The notes beneath the pieces are model-generated. The model was not told where the DNA came from. It searched no databases and saw nothing but the letters and a program-made list of their open reading frames with translations. From NCBI GenBank assembly GCA_903825435.1, contig CAIKAP010000144.1, positions 1 to 36,113 on the forward strand: 36,113 nucleotides of DNA, given 5' to 3'. Shown here in pieces: positions 8,579 through 16,808 of the stretch. How positions within the stretch are numbered: position 1 is the first letter of the stretch; every line of letters begins with the position of its first letter. The stretch comes from an uncultured Verrucomicrobiota bacterium (lineage in GTDB: Bacteria > Verrucomicrobiota > Verrucomicrobiia > Palsa-1439). The translations under genes were made by a program, and so were the position numbers.

Positions 8579-9640
8579 ATGAGCACAGATCCTAAAGTTT
8601 CCGTCATTATTTTGAATTATAATACGGTGAAGTGGTTGCAGAAGTTTCTGCCTGTGCTGATGCAGAAAACTCAGTACGATAACTTGGAGGTTATCGTGGC
8701 CGACAACCATTCCGCCGATGGTAGCATCGAGTTTGTGAGGAAAAATTTCCCGTCCATCAAGACGGTTTACTTTGAGAAGAATTTTGGGTTTGCCGAGGGG
8801 AACAATCGGGCGATAGCGGCCTTGGCAGAAGGGGAATACATCGTTTTGCTGAATTCTGACATCGAGGTTTCTCCGAGATGGCTGGATACGATGGTGGCAT
8901 TCATGGAACAGCATCCTGATGCGGCGGCGTGCCAGCCGAAGATTTTGTCCTATCGGAAGCGCAACGAATTTGAGTATGCAGGGGCGGCGGGAGGATTTAT
9001 TGACCAGTATGGGTACGTTTTTTGTCGTGGACGTTTCTTTGAAGTTTGCGAGGAAGATCACGCTCAGTACGACAGCGTGAAGGAAGTCTTTTGGGCTAGC
9101 GGCGCCTGCATGATGATACGCCGTTCCGTGTGGCGGCAGATTGGTGGGTTGGATGACGATTTTTTCATGCACATGGAAGAGATCGACTGGTGTTGGCGTG
9201 CCCATCTCTGTGGCTACAAACTCTACTGCGTGCCCCAGAGCGTTGTGTATCACGTGGGCGCGGGCACGCTCACCAAACAGAATCCGCGGAAGACCTACTT
9301 TAATTACCGGAATAATCTGTTGATGTTGCAGAAAAATCTGTCGTGCGTTACTGCATGGCGCGTGTTGTTGTTTCGTCTGATCCTGGATCACCTGTCACTC
9401 TACCGTCACTTGGCACATGGGCATTTCGCCATCTGCACTGGTATCCTGCTGGCGCACCGCGATTTTTTGGTTCACCAACCCAAATGGGTGCGCAAACGAA
9501 TGGCCAACCAGAAATTCCTTCGAAATGTCAATCCGCAGGTGCGGTTTGGGTTGGATTTTCCGCGAGTGGTTTACAACGGCGACATCGTTGTTGACCATTT
9601 TTTAAAACAAAAAGAATCCTTCTCCGAGCTGAAGCTGTAG
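8579..9640 (+). CDS. family 2 glycosyltransferase (rhamnosyltransferase-like)
   Basis: A 353-residue GT-A fold enzyme that opens with KVSVIILNYNTVKWLQKFL and continues with VIVADNHSADGS and the metal-binding-type LLNSDIEVSP. A later conserved block, FWASGACMMIRRSVW followed by FFMHMEEIDWCWRAHLCGY, is typical of the WbbL/RfbN-like rhamnosyltransferase group of O-antigen loci. It is expected to act at the inner face of the membrane on a lipid-linked acceptor. The ATG at 8579 is preferred over a TTG at 8570. It is the first gene of the plus-strand glycan operon, about 75 bases after the histidine kinase, and is followed by the CDP-sugar genes. The exact sugar cannot be read from sequence. Confidence 0.88.
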   Translation: MSTDPKVSVIILNYNTVKWLQKFLPVLMQKTQYDNLEVIVADNHSADGSIEFVRKNFPSIKTVYFEKNFGFAEGNNRAIAALAEGEYIVLLNSDIEVSPRWLDTMVAFMEQHPDAAACQPKILSYRKRNEFEYAGAAGGFIDQYGYVFCRGRFFEVCEEDHAQYDSVKEVFWASGACMMIRRSVWRQIGGLDDDFFMHMEEIDWCWRAHLCGYKLYCVPQSVVYHVGAGTLTKQNPRKTYFNYRNNLLMLQKNLSCVTAWRVLLFRLILDHLSLYRHLAHGHFAICTGILLAHRDFLVHQPKWVRKRMANQKFLRNVNPQVRFGLDFPRVVYNGDIVVDHFLKQKESFSELKL

Positions 9641-9710
9641 CACGGCAGTGACGGTGGAAAAGCGACGACAATTGCAATTTCCTGTTGAGGATGATAAAGT
9701 TTCTTTCAGT

Positions 9711-10484
9711 ATGAAAACTGTGATCTTGTGTGGCGGATTGGGAACGCGCTTGCGCGAAGAAACGGAGTTTCGCCCAAAACCAATGGTGGAAATCGGCGGA
9801 CGCCCTGTTCTCTGGCACATCATGAAAATCTACGCACACTCCGGGTTTCGTGAGTTTGTGTTGTGCCTCGGATATCGTGGCAACCTGATCAAGGAGTACT
9901 TTTTAAATTACGAGGCGATGAACAACGATTTCACCATTTGCCTTGGACGACAGCATGACGTTACTTATCTCGGCGCCCACGCGGAACAGGACTTTAACGT
10001 CACGCTCGTGGATACCGGTGCTGACAGCATGACGGGTGGACGCGTGAAACGCACGGAGCGGTACATGGATGGGGATACGTTCATGGTTACCTACGGCGAT
10101 GGGGTGTCGGACGTGGATATCTGCAAGCTGCTCGCGTTTCACAAATCACATGGCAAACTCGCGACCGTGACAACAGTCAAACCGGTCTCACGCTTTGGGC
10201 TTCTGGAACTCAATAATCAGGGGCGAGTGATTGATTTTGCCGAGAAACCAGAGTTGAACGGTTGGGCCAGCGCCGGGTTCTTTGTGTTTAACAAGCGTGT
10301 GTTCGAATATCTGACCGGCGACGATTGCATTATGGAACGCGAGCCGCTGGAGCGATTGGCGCGCGAAGAACAGTTGATGGCGTATCGCCACGAAGGCTTT
10401 TTCTACGCTATGGATACTTATCGCGAATACCAATATTTGAATGAGGTGTGGAACAGCGGTAAAGCCCCGTGGAAGGTGTGGTGA
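9711..10484 (+). CDS. rfbF: glucose-1-phosphate cytidylyltransferase
   Basis: A 257-residue nucleotidyltransferase, the usual RfbF length. It makes CDP-D-glucose from CTP and glucose 1-phosphate, the entry step to CDP-3,6-dideoxyhexoses. The N-terminal signature MKTVILCGGLGTRLREETEF is followed by RPKPMVEIGGRPVLWHIM, and the metal-binding region MVTYGDGVSDVD and the FAEKPELNGWASAGFFVF block are present. The ATG at 9711 begins the family homology, so a 21-residue upstream extension was rejected. Its stop codon overlaps the start of rfbG by one base (TGATG), which indicates translational coupling. Confidence 0.95.
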   Translation: MKTVILCGGLGTRLREETEFRPKPMVEIGGRPVLWHIMKIYAHSGFREFVLCLGYRGNLIKEYFLNYEAMNNDFTICLGRQHDVTYLGAHAEQDFNVTLVDTGADSMTGGRVKRTERYMDGDTFMVTYGDGVSDVDICKLLAFHKSHGKLATVTTVKPVSRFGLLELNNQGRVIDFAEKPELNGWASAGFFVFNKRVFEYLTGDDCIMEREPLERLAREEQLMAYRHEGFFYAMDTYREYQYLNEVWNSGKAPWKVW

Positions 10485-11554
10485 TGTTCGCCGATGTCTT
10501 TTGCAACCGCTCGGTCTGGCTCTCTGGTCATACCGGCTTCAAGGGTGCCTGGCTGGCGGAATGGCTGTTCGAATGCGGTGCTACTGTTTACGGTTTTGCC
10601 CTACCGCCGAACACCAAGCCGGCATTGTTTGAGCAGCTTGGCCTTTTGGAACGTGTGCGACACGAGATTAACGATGTGCGTGATGCGGCGGCAGTGCAAC
10701 GGTCCATACAACAGGCACAACCTGATTTTGTTTTTCATCTAGCCGCACAACCACTCGTGCGTTTGTCCTACGCCGAACCCGTGTCCACCTATGCCACGAA
10801 TGTCATGGGTACCGTTCATGTGTTGGATGCCTTGCGTTCCCTGAAGAAACCGTGTGCGGCGATTTTCGTGACCACAGACAAGTGTTACGAAAATCGCGAA
10901 TGGATTTACGGTTACCGTGAAGACGATGTGCTGGGAGGTTATGATCCTTACAGTTCCAGCAAAGCCGCGGCCGAAATCGTGATTGCGGCCTATCGCCGAT
11001 CCTTTTTCCAGAATCATCCGGTTCGCATCGCCAGTGCTCGTGCCGGTAACGTCATTGGCGGTGGTGATTGGGCGACCGACCGGATTGTGCCCGATTGCAT
11101 CCGCGCGCTGCAGGCTGGGATGCCCATTCCGGTTCGCAAGAAGACAGCCATCCGTCCATGGCAACATGTGCTGGAACCGTTGAGTGGATACCTCTGGCTC
11201 GCCGCTCTTCTCGCTCAACCGTCAACCATCGACTCTCAACTCTGTTCCGCCTTCAATTTCGGCCCGACGCACGAGGCCAACCGGACCGTGACCGAATTGT
11301 TGCAGGAAATTCTAAAGCACTGGCCGGGACGCTGGGAAGACAAGAGCGATCCGAACGCCGTCCACGAAGCCGGTTTGCTCCAGCTTTCCATCGACAAGGC
11401 CCATACGCTGCTCCGGTGGAAGCCGGTATGGGATTTCCCGACCGCCGTCGAACAAACGGTTTGCTGGTATCGGAATCCCTCACGAGAATTAAGTGTTCGT
11501 CAAATCAACCAATATGTTACGGCGGCTAGCCGATTAGGGTTGCCGTGGGCTTGA
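10484..11554 (+). CDS. rfbG: CDP-glucose 4,6-dehydratase
   Basis: A 356-residue extended short-chain dehydrogenase that converts CDP-D-glucose to CDP-4-keto-6-deoxyglucose with bound NAD. Visible are the nucleotide-binding [11 protein letters not shown] (about 14-24), [12 protein letters not shown] (about 85-96), the active-site TTDKCYEN (about 130-137) and the YxxxK pair in YSSSK (Tyr156, Lys160). The downstream [20 protein letters not shown] is a CDP-glucose dehydratase hallmark. The ATG at 10484 overlaps the rfbF stop; starts further upstream would intrude into rfbF. It lies 2 bases before rfbH. Confidence 0.95.
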   Translation: MFADVFCNRSVWLSGHTGFKGAWLAEWLFECGATVYGFALPPNTKPALFEQLGLLERVRHEINDVRDAAAVQRSIQQAQPDFVFHLAAQPLVRLSYAEPVSTYATNVMGTVHVLDALRSLKKPCAAIFVTTDKCYENREWIYGYREDDVLGGYDPYSSSKAAAEIVIAAYRRSFFQNHPVRIASARAGNVIGGGDWATDRIVPDCIRALQAGMPIPVRKKTAIRPWQHVLEPLSGYLWLAALLAQPSTIDSQLCSAFNFGPTHEANRTVTELLQEILKHWPGRWEDKSDPNAVHEAGLLQLSIDKAHTLLRWKPVWDFPTAVEQTVCWYRNPSRELSVRQINQYVTAASRLGLPWA

Positions 11555-11556
11555 CC

Positions 11557-12864
11557 ATGACCAATAAGGAATCACTGCGAAACCAAATCGTGGAACTGGT
11601 GCGACAGTACCACGCGGTATCATTTTCACCGTCACCGTTCATTCCCGGGGAGACGCCTGTACCCTATGCCGGGCGGGTGTTCGATGCGACCGAGTTGGAG
11701 TATTTGGTGGATGCGTCGCTTGACTTCTGGTTGACCACGGGGCGTTTTGCAGAACGGTTTGAACGCGAGTTTGCAAAGTTCTGCGGGGTGCGCCATGTCT
11801 CGCTGGTCAATTCCGGTTCTTCAGCCAATCTTGTGGCTCTCTCGTCGTTGACCTCGCCGAAACTCGGCGACCGTCAACTGAAAGCCGGCGATGAAGTCAT
11901 CACCGCCGCGACCGGTTTCCCAACAACGGTGAATCCGATCATTCAAAATCAGCTCGTGCCGGTTTTCATTGATGTAACGGCACCGACGTACAACCCGGAT
12001 GTTAGCCAGCTTGAAGCTGCCTTCTCGCCTCGCACACGGGCGGTGATATTTGCGCACACGCTGGGAAACCCGTTCGACCTCGATGCCGTGGTGGATTTCT
12101 GCAAGCGCCACAAATTATGGTTGATCGAAGACTGTTGTGACGCCGTTGGTTCCACGTACACCGGCCGGATGGTTGGCGCTTTTGGCGATCTGGCGACCGT
12201 GAGTTTTTATCCGGCGCATCACATGACGATGGGCGAAGGCGGGGCGGTGCTTACCAACTCGCCGCTGTTGAAAACGCTGGTGGCGTCTTTTCGTGACTGG
12301 GGGCGCGACTGCTGGTGCGCGCCCGGCAAGGACAACACCTGCGGCAAACGATTTGAATGGCAACTCGGTGAGCTGCCGTGTGGTTACGACCACAAGTACA
12401 TCTATTCCCACATCGGCTACAACCTGAAGCTCACCGATATGCAAGCGGCTGTTGGCTGCGCCCAATTGAAAAAACTGCCAGGCTTCATCGAGGCTCGTCG
12501 CCGCAATTTCCGCGCGCTCTATGAGAGCCTGAAGGATTTGGAGAATGTTTTCATTCTACCGGAAGCCACCGTGAACAGCGACCCGAGTTGGTTTGGGTTC
12601 CCGCTGGCAGTGCGACCGGAGGCGCCCTGTACGCGCGAGCGGGTCATCCAGCACCTGAACGAACACAAGATCAGCACGCGATTGCTCTTTGGCGGCAACT
12701 TGGTGCGACAACCTGCTTATCTACAAGTTCCCCATCGCCGCATTGGCGATCTGCACAATGCCGACTTTGTCATGAACCAAGTTTTCTGGCTCGGCGTTTA
12801 TCCCGGGTTGTCGGGTGAAGCCGTTCAATATATGTCCGATACGGTGCACAAGTTCTTCAGTTGA
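11557..12864 (+). CDS. rfbH: CDP-4-keto-6-deoxy-D-glucose 3-dehydratase (E1, PMP/[2Fe-2S])
   Basis: A 435-residue DegT/DnrJ-fold enzyme that removes the C3 hydroxyl of CDP-4-keto-6-deoxyglucose. Two features identify it. The PLP-anchoring Lys of aminotransferases is replaced by His in [14 protein letters not shown] (His221/222). The iron-sulfur spacing known from Yersinia E1, C-X57-C-X1-C-X7-C, is matched exactly by Cys194, Cys252, Cys254 and Cys262. The enzyme needs an iron-sulfur flavoprotein reductase (E3, DdhD/AscD); none is present in this window, so it must be encoded elsewhere or be replaced by another reductase. The ATG at 11557 is preferred over an in-frame GTG at 11545 inside rfbG. 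Confidence 0.96.
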   Translation: MTNKESLRNQIVELVRQYHAVSFSPSPFIPGETPVPYAGRVFDATELEYLVDASLDFWLTTGRFAERFEREFAKFCGVRHVSLVNSGSSANLVALSSLTSPKLGDRQLKAGDEVITAATGFPTTVNPIIQNQLVPVFIDVTAPTYNPDVSQLEAAFSPRTRAVIFAHTLGNPFDLDAVVDFCKRHKLWLIEDCCDAVGSTYTGRMVGAFGDLATVSFYPAHHMTMGEGGAVLTNSPLLKTLVASFRDWGRDCWCAPGKDNTCGKRFEWQLGELPCGYDHKYIYSHIGYNLKLTDMQAAVGCAQLKKLPGFIEARRRNFRALYESLKDLENVFILPEATVNSDPSWFGFPLAVRPEAPCTRERVIQHLNEHKISTRLLFGGNLVRQPAYLQVPHRRIGDLHNADFVMNQVFWLGVYPGLSGEAVQYMSDTVHKFFS

Positions 12865-12867
12865 CCT

Positions 12868-13785
12868 ATGCGATGTCTTATTACAGGTGCCTCTGGGCAT
12901 CTCGGTTCTTATCTGACGCGGCAACTGCTTGCGGGAGGGCACGAAGTTTCCATCATGGTGCGACCGCAAAGTAATCTTTGGCGCATTGCGGATGTCCTCA
13001 ACCAGACGCGTGTGATATACGGTGACCTGTCGGTCATTGAACAGGCAGAAAATGGCATCCTCACCATTGCGCCCGAGGTTGTTTTTCATCTCGGTTGGCA
13101 TGGCGTGGCCAGTGAGCATCGCGATGATCTCAATCAAATCCATCACAACCTCACCGGCACGCTGCGTTTGTTGGAGTACGCCCAACGTGGCGGTTGCCGT
13201 TGTTGGGTTGGGGTTGGATCACAAGCGGAATACGGACGGTTTGAGGGGGTGCTGCACGAGAAACAGCCGACGCAACCGATTACGTTGTATGGTGTGACCA
13301 AGTTGTGTGCAGGCCTGTTGACCCGACAGCTATGTGCGATGAACAATGTCCGCTACGTTTGGTGCCGCTTGTTGGCCACATATGGGCCGAAGGACGACCC
13401 GCGCCATTTCATTCCCACGGTCATTCGGAAGCTGCTCGCCGGGGAGAAGCCGTCGCTGACACCCGGTGAACAGATGTGGGATTATCTGCATGTTGCCGAT
13501 GCAGCAACTGCGCTGCAACAACTGGCCGAGGAATCTCTCGCCGAAGGAGTGTTTGTTCTGGGATCCGGCCGCGCCGTTAGCATACGGCAGGTTGCCGAGA
13601 CGATCCGCGACCTGATTGATCCCCAGTTGCCGCTTGGCCTTGGTGAATTGTTCTACCGGGCCGACCAAGTGATGCGCTTGGAGGCAGACAGTGGGCGGTT
13701 GAAAGCGGTGACGGGCTGGTCACCGCAGATGTCGTTGGAACGTGGGCTGGAGATGACTGTTGCGTGGTATCGAAATCAGATATGA
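12868..13785 (+). CDS. NAD(P)-dependent sugar epimerase/ketoreductase (extended SDR)
   Basis: A 305-residue extended SDR with the nucleotide-binding TGASGHLGSY (about 6-15), a Ser in VGVGSQAEYG (about 114-123) and the catalytic pair in LYGVTK (Tyr141, Lys145). It starts 3 bases after rfbH and ends 10 bases before the TPP enzyme. In CDP-3,6-dideoxyhexose loci this slot is filled by abequose or paratose synthase (4-keto reduction), or by YerF, which reduces the acetyl branch in yersiniose synthesis. Because a YerE-like gene follows directly, a YerF-like role is the preferred inference, but the sequence alone does not separate these options. Confidence 0.82.
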   Translation: MRCLITGASGHLGSYLTRQLLAGGHEVSIMVRPQSNLWRIADVLNQTRVIYGDLSVIEQAENGILTIAPEVVFHLGWHGVASEHRDDLNQIHHNLTGTLRLLEYAQRGGCRCWVGVGSQAEYGRFEGVLHEKQPTQPITLYGVTKLCAGLLTRQLCAMNNVRYVWCRLLATYGPKDDPRHFIPTVIRKLLAGEKPSLTPGEQMWDYLHVADAATALQQLAEESLAEGVFVLGSGRAVSIRQVAETIRDLIDPQLPLGLGELFYRADQVMRLEADSGRLKAVTGWSPQMSLERGLEMTVAWYRNQI

Positions 13786-13795
13786 TACGCGGCGA

Positions 13796-15505
13796 ATGAA
13801 AGTCTCAGACTACATCAGTGAATTTCTCCACGCGCAAGGCGTGCAGTACGTGTTCGAACTTGTGGGGGGGATGATTACGCATCTTGTGGATTCGATTCAC
13901 ACGCAGGGCAAGATCAAGCTTGTCAGCGTTCATCATGAACAGGCAGCGGCCTTCGCAGCGGACGCGATGGGACGGATGACGGGAATGCCTGGCGTTGCGA
14001 TGGCGACCAGCGGGCCGGGTGCGACGAATTTGTTAACCGGTATTGGCAGTTGCTACTTTGATTCGTCGCCAGCGGTGTTCATCACCGGTCAGGTCAACCG
14101 CAGCGAACAGAAAGGCGACCGCCCCATTCGGCAATTGGGATTTCAAGAGACGAATATCGTGGCGGTAGCCGGTCTGTTGACGAAGGCAGCGTGGCGTATC
14201 CAGACACCTGAAGAATTACCGGCGCGTCTGACAGAGGCGTTCCTGTTGGCGCAGTCGGGACGACCCGGTCCTGTGTTGTTGGACATTCCGATGGATGTGC
14301 AGCGCGCGCAGATTACCGTGGATCGGCCGTTGCGTGTCATGCCGAGCATTGCCGGCAACCCCAACCTCACGGAATTGTTTGCGGCTTTGGCGGTGGCAAA
14401 GCGACCGTTGATTTTGGCGGGTGGGGGTGTTCGTGCCGCGCGTGCGACGGAGGAATTTCGCCGGTTTATGGAGCAGGTGCGCGTTCCGGTGGTGAACTCG
14501 TTGATGGCAGTGGATGTGCTGCCGTACGTGCATCCGTTGCGAGTCGGGATGATCGGTAGCTACGGCAACCGTTGGGCGAATTTGGCCATCGGGCGAGCCG
14601 ATCTGCTGTTGGTGCTCGGCAGCCGCCTCGATGTGCGCCAGACCGGGGCGATGCCCGCCGCATTCAAAAGTGACCGTACGGTTTTCCATATCGATTGCGA
14701 CAATACGGAAATCAACAACCGGGTCACTGGTTGTGTGCCGATGGTGAGTCACTTGCAGCCATTCCTGCGCGTCGCGTCAGCTGCCGCTACGTCACAATCC
14801 TGGCCGGACTGGTCTGCGTGGTGCAAGGAGTTGGGCGAGTTACGACAGCAGTGGACGGATACGGAAGAACTGCATGATGTACCCGGCATCAATCCGAACA
14901 CGTTGATGCATCAGATCAGCCAGCGGCTAAAACACGCCGCTGGCTATGTTGTGGACGTGGGGCAGCATCAAATGTGGGCGGCGCAATCACTCGAATTGGA
15001 AGCGCACCAGCGCTTCCTTACGTCAGGTGGGATGGGGGCGATGGGGTTCGCCTTGCCAGCAGCCATCGGTGCCTGTCTGTCCGCGCCCGGGCAAGTGGTG
15101 ATGATGATTGCTGGCGACGGTGGATTCCAACTGAACATCCAAGAACTCCAGACCATCACCCATAATAATCTACCGGTGAAATTGGTGGTGCTCAATAATG
15201 GCTGTCACGGCATGGTGCGACAATTCCAAGAGAGTTATTTCGACAAGCGGTATGTTTCGACTTATTGGGGCTACTCGGCGCCGGATTTTGCGGCGGTAGC
15301 ACGGTCGTACGAAATGGAGGCTGATACAGTGAGCGACCCGGTCAGCGTGGAACGCGCCCTCGACCGTATGTCCGCCGACAAGCGACCCTATTTGCTACAG
15401 GTCATGATTGACCGGTCAGTCAACGTTTATCCAAAAATCGCTTTTGGTCATCCGATTACCGAGATGGAACCATTCGTGAAGCCACTTGATATGGAAGGAA
15501 CTTAA
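13796..15505 (+). CDS. thiamine-diphosphate-dependent enzyme, acetolactate-synthase-like (YerE candidate)
   Basis: A 569-residue three-domain TPP enzyme. The N-terminal pyrimidine-binding domain has the activating Glu in SVHHEQAAAFAADA. The middle domain runs through RPLILAGGGVRAA, with a possible FAD-type region. The C-terminal diphosphate domain has the GDG-NN motif (AGDGGFQLNIQELQTI, then LVVLNNG). It resembles acetolactate synthase large subunits, but no small subunit or other branched-chain amino-acid gene is nearby. Immediately after rfbFGH, the best-known member is YerE, a TPP flavoenzyme that adds an acetyl group from pyruvate to C4 of CDP-4-keto-3,6-dideoxyglucose. The ATG at 13796 is used. 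Its TAA overlaps a further ATG (see the next entry). Confidence 0.85.
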   Translation: MKVSDYISEFLHAQGVQYVFELVGGMITHLVDSIHTQGKIKLVSVHHEQAAAFAADAMGRMTGMPGVAMATSGPGATNLLTGIGSCYFDSSPAVFITGQVNRSEQKGDRPIRQLGFQETNIVAVAGLLTKAAWRIQTPEELPARLTEAFLLAQSGRPGPVLLDIPMDVQRAQITVDRPLRVMPSIAGNPNLTELFAALAVAKRPLILAGGGVRAARATEEFRRFMEQVRVPVVNSLMAVDVLPYVHPLRVGMIGSYGNRWANLAIGRADLLLVLGSRLDVRQTGAMPAAFKSDRTVFHIDCDNTEINNRVTGCVPMVSHLQPFLRVASAAATSQSWPDWSAWCKELGELRQQWTDTEELHDVPGINPNTLMHQISQRLKHAAGYVVDVGQHQMWAAQSLELEAHQRFLTSGGMGAMGFALPAAIGACLSAPGQVVMMIAGDGGFQLNIQELQTITHNNLPVKLVVLNNGCHGMVRQFQESYFDKRYVSTYWGYSAPDFAAVARSYEMEADTVSDPVSVERALDRMSADKRPYLLQVMIDRSVNVYPKIAFGHPITEMEPFVKPLDMEGT

Positions 15506-15611
15506 TGATCCCCCGCAACTGATTTCTGCCTCGTGTTTCAACAAAAAAGAGAATGTTCGCGAGTTGTTTGAGATGGTGCGCTTGGGGGTGTCACCAGCGT
15601 GGAGGAAGTGA
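15505..15611 (+). pseudogene. frameshifted N-terminal remnant of a GT2 glycosyltransferase
   Basis: Overlapping the TPP-gene stop (TTAATG) is an ATG at 15505 that stops after five codons. One base out of frame, from 15519, the sequence reads LISASCFNKKENVRELFEMV, the typical opening of a family 2 glycosyltransferase, and then hits TGA at 15609. Adding one C to the five-C run at 15510-15514 would join the ATG to this frame as MIPPQLISAS. Only about 35 residues survive, so it is a scrap and not a working enzyme. Its last codons contain the GGAGGAAG ribosome site of the next gene. Confidence 0.5.
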
Positions 15612-15614
15612 ACT

Positions 15615-16808
15615 GTGAGTGAAACGCAACAGGTCTGTTCCAAAACGGTGGCCATTTGCTGCCATGATGTCGTGCCTGGTCCTCCGCATTTTCTGCGGGA
15701 TTACCTGCTGCAAACCGGCTGCCAGCAGTTGCTCTTCATCAGCCATGTGAACCGCGCGGTGCCAAGCAACCCGATCCGTGCGTCCTCGTGTACTTTGTAC
15801 CAGAAGGGTAGCACTGTGCAGAAACGCACTGGGTCGTCCCGCCCCATGTCTGATTTGCTGCAGTATGGCTTTGATGTGCTGCGAACGTTGTGGTGGACGC
15901 TGGTAATCGTGAAGGGACCGATTGATCTGTTCGTGGGCGCCGGCAATCTCAACGCATTCTGCGGCGTGCTGCTGAAGCGGGTTGGCAAGGTTCGGCAGGT
16001 GGCCTATTATGTAATTGATTACATCCCCGACCGTTATCCTAACCGGCTGAAGAACTGGCTTTACAACTACTTGGAGAAGTTGGCGGCGAGGCATAGTGAT
16101 GTGACTTGGAATTACTCTCAGGTAATGATTGACCGACGGGAACAGCGCTGGGGGAAGATTTTCCGCAACCAGATTGTGACTCCCCACGGTGCCACCCCGC
16201 GATACCAGGACAAAGTATGGGAGGAGAAACCTGAGTACTTGGATATTGCGTACTTTGGTTTTGTGCATCGCGAGCAAGGGTGTGAACTGGTTCTCGCGTG
16301 TTTGCCAGCCCTGCGGGCTGTTCTTCCCGGTGTCCGCTTTCGACTCGTTGGTCATTGCGAACCCGACTACTTGGAGGAACTCCATGCAAAGTCTCGAAAT
16401 CTAGGCGTTGCCGACATCGTCACATTCCTTGGAATGGTGCCGGACCACAAAGAGGTGGAAAAGGCACTGCTGCATTGTGCGGTGGGCGTTGCCACATATC
16501 GAGACACCCACGGGTTCATTCGCAATACCGATCCGGGAAAGGTGAAGACTTATCTGGCATGCGGCTTGCCGGTGATCATGACGGATGTCGGCACCATGGC
16601 GAAGCTGATTAAGGAAACTGACGCCGGGGTGATTATCCCGTATGATAAACAGGCTTGTGAAGAGGCGTTACTCAAGGTGTTGAATGATCCGCAACGCTTG
16701 CGGCGGATGTCGGAAAATGCCGGACGGCTTTCGGAAAGATACAGTTGGACGGCAATCTTTCAGACCGCGTTTGCGTCGTTAAACCTCGGAAAGGATTGGG
16801 AATTGTGA
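15615..16808 (+). CDS. family 4-type glycosyltransferase (GT-B fold)
   Basis: A 397-residue GT-B enzyme. The C-terminal donor-binding half is clear: YFGFVHREQGCELVL, VRFRLVGHCEPDYLEEL, VTFLGMVPDHKEVEKAL and NTDPGKVKTYLACGLPVIMT, a variant of the family's donor-sugar site. The N-terminal half (about 1-190) is divergent, as usual for acceptor domains. The GTG start at 15615 is set by a strong GGAGGAAG nine bases upstream. The stop overlaps the GTG of the next gene by four bases (GTGA). It should act at the cytoplasmic membrane face and add one sugar to the lipid-linked glycan; the specificity is unknown. Confidence 0.85.
   Translation: MSETQQVCSKTVAICCHDVVPGPPHFLRDYLLQTGCQQLLFISHVNRAVPSNPIRASSCTLYQKGSTVQKRTGSSRPMSDLLQYGFDVLRTLWWTLVIVKGPIDLFVGAGNLNAFCGVLLKRVGKVRQVAYYVIDYIPDRYPNRLKNWLYNYLEKLAARHSDVTWNYSQVMIDRREQRWGKIFRNQIVTPHGATPRYQDKVWEEKPEYLDIAYFGFVHREQGCELVLACLPALRAVLPGVRFRLVGHCEPDYLEELHAKSRNLGVADIVTFLGMVPDHKEVEKALLHCAVGVATYRDTHGFIRNTDPGKVKTYLACGLPVIMTDVGTMAKLIKETDAGVIIPYDKQACEEALLKVLNDPQRLRRMSENAGRLSERYSWTAIFQTAFASLNLGKDWEL

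Noticed and set aside
13796-15505. Acetolactate synthase of branched-chain amino-acid synthesis (ilvB)
   Set aside because: No regulatory subunit or ilv/leu neighbours; it is embedded in the CDP-dideoxyhexose operon, where a YerE-like role fits better.
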